From: Nematopogon swammerdamellus
Lineage: Eukaryota; Arthropoda; Insecta; Lepidoptera; Adelidae
Assembly (NCBI GenBank): GCA_946902875.1
Contig: OX336343.1
Location: 18,213,596 to 18,277,595 of the forward strand
DNA: 64,000 nucleotides
Direction: 5' to 3'
Under the pieces are notes generated by a model. The model was given only the letters and a program-made list of their open reading frames with translations. It was not told the origin of the DNA and searched no databases. Positions 55,899 through 64,000 of the stretch are shown here, one piece after another. Each line of letters opens with the position of its first letter. Within the stretch, counting starts at the first letter, position 1. The position numbers were made by a program, and so were the translations under genes.

Positions 55899-56749
55899 TT
55901 GTGACAGTAAGGCCGCATACGTCTATGTCAACATTCAAACATTAATATTTGAACATACTCACTTAGGAATACTTCCACGCGGCTATTTAGTTCGACAGAA
56001 ATCTAATCAAGCTGTCGCATACATATCAAATAATTTATTTGTCTCTGAACAATTTCCCTGTAATTTTACGCGAAAAAGCGACGCCTCAGTAGCGGCGCGC
56101 CCGCGCCCGTCGCGGCGAATCAACTCAAATGAGTCTTTTTTTTACTAATATAACGACAATAAAGCCTAACATTATTTTTCAGCGGAAGCCGAAATGTTCA
56201 GCCGCATTGACTCGGGTGAATAATGGCTCGCCCTCGTGTGGCGTTGAATTAAATTTGATTGCACTAATGCCGATAGAACTATGAAGATCTACTCGCAACA
56301 TCATCACCTTCAGAGTTCAAAGTCTAGTCCGTATTCTATGAATACTAATATCAATTCCGCTCTAGTCGCCTAGATCACACGAGTCTTCAATATCACATAC
56401 TCCTTCTTGAGTCGCTTTACGTCTATTTACGTACTATTGATTATGTTTACATTTATTTATAGGTAGTACAGGTTTATATCCTTTATTGGAGTTAATTACA
56501 TTATATTGACAAAATATTATTTGGAAATAGGTAGCCATCAGTTTATATTTTTTTTTTTCATAAAAATAAAATAAAAAGTTTAAAAAATTTCAGAAGAGAT
56601 TTAGCTACTCTCTCTATGAATAAGATGAGAGTTAATTCACAATAAGACTTTAATTGATCATTGCGTCAGCTATTTGCGTAATGCATCATCTGGTAAATTA
56701 AACTATGTTTAGTTTAAAAATGCAAGCTGAATGGAGTAGGTTCAACCTG
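55899..56749. other. No gene recognised
   Basis: AT-rich spacer with a short GC-rich patch at 56085-56125. No repeat shared with the window is seen. Confidence 0.45.
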
Positions 56750-57118
56750 ACACGGTGAGATTTCTTCTTCCTCAACGCTGCTGTGTCGTCCCACTCAACA
56801 GACACTTGTTTACAATAGGTGTCACCGACAGCCCCCTGTGCAGAGGCTGCATGGCGGAGGACCAATCAGCCACCCACGTGCTCCTGGAGTGCCCGGTGGT
56901 GGCAGAAGAACGACTGCAGTTTTTTGGGAACGTGGGAACTGCCCATGGAGTGTGGAAGCGACTGAGAAGAGTGCTCCACTTCATGAAAGAGCTCGGGTGG
57001 CTGGAGTAACACTACCCGAGCGCCAACGTACAACGGACCGTCTTGAGGTCTCAGTGTCGAGAATGGCCCACCCGCCTTCCCAAGAGGCTGGGCAGCAAAC
57101 AACAACAACAACAATGCT
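56750..57118 (+). pseudogene. LINE C-terminal remnant
   Basis: The frame to the stop at 57009 reads [32 protein letters not shown] and ends MKELGWLE, the zinc-knuckle C-terminus of R1/Jockey-type LINEs. The 3' UTR ends in an (AAC)n run at ~57099. Same family as 37395-37642. Confidence 0.75.
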
Positions 57119-57305
57119 GCTGTGTCTACCGTTAGACACCATTCTCCGCTTTCTCCAGCGGTCTTCCCATCCCGAGTCTCCGCAAAAGAAGCTGTTTACT
57201 CGGACACACTTCTCAACAGAGTATATGTGAACGCACTACATACAGACTGCAGGAGACGAAACTAAGCTTCGGTAGGAATGTGGCCAATTTCCGTCGTTTG
57301 GCATA

Positions 57306-60300
57306 TTACTCTTCATCATCGTATCCATATTCCAGGTGTGATTTGTGGTAGAAGAGAAGATATCTGTAAACATAAACAATGTATTATAACTAGAGATAGG
57401 ATAATCAGATACATATTTGCCCAAAGCTCAAAAATATGGAAGTGGCTTCTTTGAAAAGTTGATTTAATTAATATGGATGGAATAATGTAATAATAATGTT
57501 AAAATGTTACTTAACACAAAAATGTACGTTTACAATTAAAATATGTTAATCCTGCAAAAAAATTTAAAAATGTCATTCCATACTTATCCAACCTCTCAAG
57601 TTTAGGTAATATGTATTCGATTATCCTATCTCTAATTATAACGTGATTTGTGGATAATCCTTATTCTATACTTGTGGAATTGATAACATGTTAAGTCCAA
57701 AGTCAGAAGTTAAGAAGTCAGTCAACGAGACGGCGATTGTTGGGGTAAGCTGGTCCTACACTGGCGGCCGCCGACAGGGAAAAGAAGTGCGGGAAGACCA
57801 CCCGTCAGGTGGGACGACGGCATCAAGTACGTCGGAGGCTCCGGTGGTTCCTTACCGCTGAAGACCGGGAGGACTGGATTAAGCTTGAAGAGGCGTATGT
57901 CTAGCAGTGGACGCTTAAACGCTGACTTCACTAAACCCTACCACCTAGTAAGAAAAGAAGGGGAGGGACCTACAGTTTTACATTGATCCGAACCACGATC
58001 AGCCTCCAACGGTCGAGCGGTCACCCATCCAAGTACTGACCGCGCCCAGCGTTGCTTAACAATCAATAGCAACAGTCGACTGTCTACACCACTGAGCTAT
58101 CGAGGCGCGAGACAACTGAGACCAACTGAACTGAGTGTCACACAAACGCGGCAATATAAAGAAGCGCACCCTTCGCTGTCTAGCACCTCCCGCAGTGTAG
58201 CCTTGGTGATCATGTGGTCGTCGCACTTGAACCAGTTGTTGTGAGTCTGCCGGACGTAGGCGGTGTAGTGACCCGCGTCCAGCGAGCCCAGGTGGTTGAC
58301 CACAGCGAACAGAGAGTACTTGTTGTCCTGCAAGAGTTCATCTGTAGTTAGTAAAGATTTGCTAATGAAACATCATATAAACAAAATAAAACAGTTTGTA
58401 TAGTTCATGATTGTACCGCCTGGTTGGGTGTGTAGTACCCTAATCGACGACGTACTAGGTGGTAGGGTTCAACCCGCCCGGGTTGGTACCACCGCACTGA
58501 ATGAAACGTCGTCTGTCGAAACGGCTATGTAAATAGTTTGTGTTTTCCGTCCAGTTCAGTGTAGCCGGCACGATCGAAAGAAGCACTGACACAGCACCTA
58601 GTTCACCCTGTGTTATGGGCTGACATCACGGATGTTGTAGGTGATGTAGCCAACCGTGTGTGTCAGTTTCCATAAAAAAAAATCGACGAGCATACAACAG
58701 AGTATGGAACAGGCGGCAGAGGTGTGTCAGGATCGTTGCCTCTGCCTAATCCATTAGCCGCGTACTGACTGAGCGCGGCTGCCGCGCGAGGCCGCCTCGG
58801 CTCGCAAGCCTCGGTCAGTCAGTACAGGCCTCGCCCGATCCGCCCGCTGTCGGTTTTTTGTCGCGCTCAAAGGAGCCTCAGTCCATTTGCCGCGCGCACT
58901 CAAGACGGACATTGTGTGCCTCGTTTGCCTCGCTCGTGGATAAGGAGCTGCCTCATCTTGACAACTCGCTTTAAACACAATGTTCGGACGGAAAATGGCT
59001 CGGCTGTTCCTCGCGAGGCAGCCTCGCGACAATTGGTTTTGTATCGGGGCAGCCTCGCGCGGCAAATCGTCCCGCGGCATACGGCCGAGGCAGACTCGCC
59101 GTATGCCGCGCTCAGTCACGGCTCACGTCAGTACGCGGCTAATGACGCATGATATTATGTACGTGCGATAGCACCTTGAGCAGATCACTGGCGGTGTTGT
59201 TGTTGTTGTTGTGTCGCGCGTTGTGCGGCGGCGCCGCGCGGCGGTGCGACGACATGAAGGGGGTCATGTCCAGCTCGGCGGGGAAGGAGACGAAGGTGGA
59301 GATCTTGCGGTCGATCTGCGACGAGTGCTCGAACCGCTTCAGGTGGAAGCTCGCCACTATCGGCAGAGTCTCCAGCGTCAGCTGCTTCGTAGACTCTCTG
59401 AAACAGTCGTATAAGTGCGTGGTCATTGTATGAGGTGTGGTCTGAATAACATAACCTTTAGGCTATAGCTTTTATAATATATAGAATTCAGAAATTATAA
59501 CTCGGTCGACTTAACTAGACACCTGGCTCGGATGACATTTCGTCATGTGTTGCCAGATGGTTACAATTTCTTACATTTTTAGCAACTTTTGACATTCTGG
59601 CACAACTTTTGTTTTTAGGCAAAGGGGGACGAGTTCGGGCGGGATCTTTTCACAATCTCGTTCAGATTCTCTCATAGTTTAATGATCTATATGCCTCAGT
59701 TCTATCAAGTGCTATCGTTTTGAGAATTTAACGAAAACATATTGTGTCCCATACAAAAAAATATATTTTATTTTTTTTCTCCGGAAATATCAACTTTAGT
59801 GAAAAACGTGTAAGAATAAAAGTGTATTATATTTCGCTTACAAATATGATTACATCGAAAAAACATTAACATTCGGAAAAAAAATTCAAAGTCCGCTTTA
59901 TTGTACTTTCGACCACAGTGAGGCGGTTCCCCGACCGCACCTAGTTTTTTTCGTGCACCGAGGGTTCCGTACCACCACCGTAATTTTTATACAGATTTAA
60001 TTATTTTTAAAAATTAATTATAGCCTAATTTTATTATTTAAATTATTTTTTATTTCTTATGATAGGTCATGTATGATTCTGATTTAATTATTTTGGTACT
60101 TAACACTTTTTTTTGTAAATTGGGCGACTTGGGCTATCTTTTAACCGCGAAGTGGCTACTTGACCAGCAAGGCATCTGGCAACCCTGTGTGCAAGCCGAT
60201 CGAGCCAGGTGCCGAGTTAAGTCGACCGAGTTATATGTATTATTCGGTTCAAATGCTATTAGGATACTACCTTTTGAAATGGAGCGGCATATGACGTCAC

Positions 60301-63298
60301 GCCTCGCCTGTCAGTACAGTTAGCAACGCCAAAGAGAATATACAACGCTGTCGGGAAAGCGCTAGGCATGGCTTAGGTAACTCCGTTATGAGATTGGATA
60401 TACGGCATATCATTCCAAGCATAGATATTTATACGAAAAGCAACAGTAATTTGTAGTTGCTATGTGCAAAACGCAACGCGCTAAACTAAACTGCTGGCTG
60501 AGTCGATCGAGTGCCGACGCCGAACCCAAAAAAATTCACAGATCTCGTGCATTACGCGACCTTCGAGGTGCATTGAAAATGAACTCAACAAAAAAAAAAA
60601 CCGCCGACCGCCTACCGCATTGCCGAGTCGCGCCGCGTGTTCGTTCTGTTGCTTTCACTCCCGACCCCGTAAATGAATGAATGGATATGGGATAATCAGT
60701 GTGCTAAAAAGAGAAGGAAGGATTTCTTTCCGAATTGTGATTAAATTTGTGAAGTTTATCTACTTGCAAAAAAATTTATTAACTGATTAATATTATTCAT
60801 CTGACTGTTTTTCTGACCCTACAAGTCATCACTGTCGCGTAACGCAACTCCAAAAGGTATTATCCTAACAGCATTTGAACCGGATAATAGGTATACATTG
60901 ACAGCCATCAAAATAGTTTTTTTCTTTTGAAATGGGAATATTTGGAATGTATTTTAGAGGAAAGGCAAAGGTTTTTAACCATACAGCCCGCCAACCATTC
61001 TCACACGTTTTAATAAAAAAAATCAATTGAACTGGCTTTTTGCGATATTTTTCTACGCAGATTTTTGAGGGCCGACTGACCCCATCGCAAGTTCACAGTT
61101 GTAAGCAGTTTGGGGGCCGGCCGGCCCCATCGGAAGCCTAGAGGTGTGCCTCAAATCGAGATTAATGTGTATATATTTTATATACTGAGTGTTTTGGACT
61201 ACCTAGTAAAGTAATAATGGGACGGTAGGCATAGATTGTTTTAAGATTTATGCCTAATTATCATTATTCGAGACACTTTGAAACCGTCATTTTAAAAAAG
61301 CTAATATTTAACAGATTATTTACATAGTCTTCCATATATGGCACGGGAACAGTCGTGGTCGAAAAACTCACGCAGCGCCGCCGCCACGCACTCGTCCTTG
61401 CTCGCTCACTCACCGCGCGTCTTTCATTCCCACGTTTGTGCGGAACATTCGATCCTTTTTACAATAAATTAATCAATTAGTTTGTATAAAAACTGTAACT
61501 TTTTATTTAAAGGGAATTCTGAAAAAAGTTATTCGACTTTTTTGTTACTATCACTACCTACTGTCCTAATAATAATTTTCTAAAACCATACGAGGAAAGA
61601 CTAAAAATCCTCAACCTGACAACATTGGAGCAACGTAGAGAAAGGGGTGACCTCATAGAAACATACAAGATTCTCAATCAGCATTATGATTGTCCAGAAC
61701 TGGAGAACCTCTTTACTAGAAATACAAATAGTCATCTCCGAGGCCATAGCTTGAAGCTGAATGTCACTGTCAGCTCAACAAATCCGAGACGAAACTTCCT
61801 GTCAAATAGAGCAGTGGAAATGTGGAACAAACTGCCCGAAGATGTCGTACAAGCACCCACCACCAATTACTTTAAAAACAGGCTCGACAAACACCTAAAA
61901 AAAAACACCAAACTAAACTAACATAAAAATAACAAAGCACCAGTGAACTTAGACATGAACACATCAGCCTAGGCTGTTCGTTCATCAAATAAATAAATAA
62001 AATAAATAAAATAAATCCTAGTTCACCGCCGTAGGTTAAGCAGGCGAAGACGAAATGTGAGGAAAGCATCCTGTAAGTACTATTCTAATGACCGTTCTAA
62101 ACGGTTGGCAAGATGGCAGCGAAGGCTCGCGAGTAGCATTCAGAGCATTCAGATTAAACCGAGTCGCACCTACACGGACGGCCATCGGTGGTACGGCTGT
62201 CTAACCGCACCTTAACCCGAAATCAACTAGCCATTAGTAGCAAGGCGAACCTGTACGCGCGGCAGTTGGAGCACTTGATCTTGGCTGCGGAGCCGAGGTG
62301 CTCGGCGCGCGTGAAGCGCTCGAGACAGGCCTGCAGCGAGCCCGGCCCCGCCACGTCCAGGCTGATGTCCCAGAAGGGGTCGATGGTGGTCGAGACGCCC
62401 GCGCACGCCGTGCACACCACGTCCGACTGCAGCCCGCCCGTGAAGATGCGGTCGATGATGCAGTCGCACCCGCCGCCCTCCTTCTGCTCCGCGCCGTCCA
62501 TGCCGTTCAGGCAGTGCCTGCACAAGTGCGCATATTTACATCTACATGCTGCGCACATTCATCATCCAGCCCAGTAGTCGAGCTCCATAGAACATTCTCA
62601 AAAATTGTGGATGAGTTTCAAAAGGCTAGCTTAGAGATCTAATGGCGCCACCTATTGAGGAGTATGACAAAATATTGCATTAATTGTAAAGATGTCGGAG
62701 AGATGGCACAATATGTTCAATCTATTTATATGTACAAACACGCAATAGCACCGTTGGCCACAGCCACTCAGGCAGAAAAACTCATGTGTATCCTGCTGCT
62801 CGTAGCCAGACACACATGCATCCTGGTCAGGTGCAGCAATCGGTGCAGGATCAGAGGTGTCTTGACACTAAGGACTACTACTACCTGTGCAGAACGTCCA
62901 GAGTGGCGATGAAGAACTCGTGTGCGTCCTGCTGCTCGTAGCCGGCCAGGTGGCGCGCGTGCGTCCAGCAGGTCTATTCTTGTAAATTCTGACAGCGGAC
63001 TCAGCGCTGATGTGGCGCTGAGAGCCACTTTAGTAAATGGCTCTCAGCGCCACATCAGCGCTGAGTCCGCTGTCAGAATTTACAAGAATAGACCTGCAGA
63101 TCAGGTGCAACAGTCGGTGCAGGATCAGAGGTGTCTTCACACTAAGCACTACTACTACCTGTGCAGAACGTCCAGAGTGGCGATGAAGAACTCGTGTGCG
63201 TCCTGCTGCTCGTAGCCGGCCAGGTGGCGCGCGTGCGTCCAGATCAGGTGCAGCAGTCGGTGCAGGATCAGAGGTGTCTTCGCACCAGAGTAGAATTC
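57306..63298 (-). CDS. USP22 / nonstop-type ubiquitin hydrolase (3' part)
   Basis: The C-terminal half of the SAGA deubiquitinase that removes ubiquitin from histone H2B; nuclear, acting with Sgf11, Sus1 and Ataxin-7-type partners. Minus-strand exons in order: 63298-63159, 62517-62251, 59397-59175, 58327-58170, 57363-57306; phases 2,1,0,2 agree at every GT/AG join, giving 281 aa to the stop, close to the same stretch of human USP22. Blocks: [117 protein letters not shown] (catalytic His), [25 protein letters not shown]. The zinc finger and catalytic Cys lie beyond the right edge. Introns hold SINEs, a GC-rich MITE, a LINE tail and two extra copies of the first exon seen here. Confidence 0.92.
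57936..58112 (-). mobile_element. SINE family A head with tRNA/5S cassette
   Basis: Best-preserved 5S-like part (minus strand): GTTAAGCAACGCTGGGCGCG and GGTCAGTACTTGGATGGG|TGACCGC, next to CCTCGATAGCTCAGTGG. Lies in the last intron of nonstop. Confidence 0.8.
58448..58682 (+). mobile_element. SINE family A body and tail
   Basis: ACTAGGTGGTAGGGTTCAAC to TCAGTTTCCATAAAAAAAA; head absent. Nonstop intron, opposite to the gene. Confidence 0.75.
58751..59146. mobile_element. GC-rich MITE in nonstop intron
   Basis: Inverted ends ATTAGCCGCGTACTGAC / GTCAGTACGCGGCTAAT (17 bp, perfect) bound ~395 bp of unusually CpG-rich sequence with many GCCTCGCG-type words. It begins 29 bp from the donor of the 59175-59397 exon. 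Confidence 0.75.
59450..61540. other. Large nonstop intron; no gene recognised
   Basis: AT-rich sequence. Short ORFs without family features. A GAGGGTTCCGTACC word at ~59960 suggests a fragment of the dispersed element seen at 2727. Confidence 0.45.
61555..61921 (+). pseudogene. CR1/Jockey-type LINE C-terminal remnant
   Basis: The frame reads [50 protein letters not shown] and FKNRLDKHL, the conserved end of CR1/L2-like polyproteins. The 3' end is an AAATAAAT-type microsatellite (61987-62015), usual for such LINEs. 5'-truncated, in an intron. Confidence 0.8.
62770..62886 (-). pseudogene. Nonstop exon, degenerate third copy
   Basis: On minus it starts TGTCAAGACACCTCTGATCC and keeps [11 protein letters not shown] but then diverges and shifts frame before the YEQQDAHEF block. 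It includes the adjoining TAGTAGTAG intron stretch, so the duplicated unit was exon plus ~25 bp. Confidence 0.8.
62887..63138 (-). pseudogene. Nonstop exon, second copy split by palindrome
   Basis: Both halves (63138-63098 and 62967-62887) match 63283-63161 nearly base for base, including the CTGCACAG|GTAGTAG donor. A 130-bp palindrome sits between the codons for HLI and WTHARHL. If spliced in it would break the catalytic domain. Confidence 0.9.
62968..63097. repeat. Perfect palindrome, 59-bp arms, 12-nt loop
   Basis: 62968-63026 and 63039-63097 are exact inverse copies (GCAGGTCTATTCTTGTAAAT...TGGCGCTGAGAGCC) around ACTTTAGTAAAT. Likely a tiny fold-back MITE; no clear target duplication beyond 1-2 bp. 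Confidence 0.9.
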
Positions 63299-63425
63299 CT
63301 TAAACACGTTAAACCATTGTTAAAATGTTAGCAGAGGTAGCAAGGAAGTAGTAAATTGATGTTCCATGATATTCCCACAGAATGTTAAACTAATGCCTTA
63401 TCTGTCTAATGTGTGAAGGAACTCT

Positions 63426-64000
63426 TTCATTAAATCTTGTTTCATTGCATTCTTTCTCGCGAAAGAAAAGGCGAATATCTTTGCACGCCTTTTCGCATCC
63501 AACTCAAACATGGACGACCTGGGCGCCAACCCCCCTTCATTACCCCATTGCGGGCGTATGATGGCAAATATTAGGTTCCACCCCAGAGTCGTCCATAAAA
63601 CACTACGTGAGTTGGATATTTCGAAGAGTAGTGGGCCTGACGGCGTCCCGGCGATCGTCTTGAAAAATTGTGCTCTGGAATTGGCGCCAGTCCTCACCCG
63701 CCTATTCAAACGCTCCTATTCCACCGGATCAATGCCTTCTTGCTGGAAGAGAGCTTCGGTCCAGCCGGTCCCCAAGAAGGGGGACCCAGCGAACCCATCG
63801 AACTATCGCCCTATTGCGATAACCTCACTTTTGAGTAAGGTTATGGAGCGTATTGTCAACTCAGCGCTCCTGACGTACCTAGAAGACTCTAAACTCCTCG
63901 ACGACAAACAATACGGCTTTCGCAAGCAAAGGTCGACTGGAGATCTTCTAGCGTACGTCACGCATTTATGGGCTGAAAGGCTCGATGGTTTTGGGGAATC
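63426..64000 (+). CDS. Jockey-like LINE reverse transcriptase (partial)
   Basis: Open to the window edge. Reads FARLFASNSNMDDLGANPP, LDISKSSGPDGVPAIVLKN, PVPKKGDPANPSNYRPIAIT, SLLSKVMERI, KQYGFRKQRSTGDLLAYVTH: the RT fingers blocks 1-2a of the Jockey clade. A stop lies upstream near 63414 and no endonuclease domain precedes it, so the element is 5'-truncated or broken here. It lies in (or just upstream of) the nonstop gene, antisense to it. The catalytic FADD box would be outside the window. Confidence 0.85.

Noticed and set aside
58097..58333. Read-through C-terminus after DSEG in nonstop
   Set aside because: A GT donor at 58169 joins in phase to 57363-57306, which restores the conserved YLLFYHK ending; the read-through lacks it.
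62188..62642. ORFs antisense to the nonstop exon at 62251-62517
   Set aside because: They mirror a GC-rich coding exon with correct phase and splice sites on the minus strand.

Overview
The window is nuclear DNA of an insect, almost certainly a moth or butterfly. The evidence is short-intron genes with GT/AG junctions, two CYP9-type P450 genes of the lepidopteran type, Helitrons with the A|TC...CTAG|T ends of the Lep1 group, insect telomeric repeat (TTAGG)n, and dense SINE, LINE and MITE debris. The species cannot be told from the sequence alone.

Four host loci can be read. (1) and (2) are two tandem cytochrome P450 paralogues on the + strand: CYP-A at 8020-15884 (10 exons, 527 aa) and CYP-B at 20944-24962 (10 exons, 529 aa). 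Both are open with all P450 motifs. A lone relic of the I-helix exon (17010-17228) lies between them. (3) A complete SPATA20 / YyaL-like thioredoxin-domain gene lies at 31687-39276 (+, 7 exons, 808 aa). (4) The 3' five exons of a USP22 / nonstop-type deubiquitinase (SAGA DUB module) lie at 57306-63298 (-). Its zinc-finger and catalytic-Cys exons would lie right of the window.

Most of the rest is mobile DNA. Region 1-7.9 kb: repeat debris (hAT remnant, SINEs, MITE, Helitron tail). Region 8-28 kb: the P450 cluster. CYP-A has been enlarged by a 2,294-bp Helitron in intron 1 and two 5'-truncated retroelement tails in introns 1 and 5; a near-identical second Helitron of exactly the same length sits just after CYP-B. 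Region 28-31 kb: MITEs, SINEs, fold-back elements and a 153-bp interstitial telomeric tract. Region 31-42 kb: SPATA20 and its 3' flank. Region 42.7-53.3 kb: a 10,579-bp element with perfect 75-bp terminal inverted repeats and a perfect 8-bp target duplication (CTGAAAGC), inserted inside the left end of another small element. Its interior is a giant near-perfect palindrome (axis near 50635) whose left arm alone carries a 5.25-kb secondary insertion holding a THAP-type exon. Region 54-64 kb: SINEs, LINE tails and the nonstop gene, in which one catalytic-domain exon is present in three tandem copies, the middle one split by a 59-bp-arm palindrome. The window ends inside a Jockey-like reverse transcriptase.

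The host genes are not an operon and do not share one pathway: the P450s are detoxification-type enzymes, SPATA20 a probable mitochondrial or redox protein, nonstop a chromatin deubiquitinase. What links the region is how strongly transposons have reshaped introns and spacers while the coding exons stayed intact. Exon borders were placed by hand from splice consensus, reading-frame phase and comparison of the two P450 copies; no alignment or transcript data were available.
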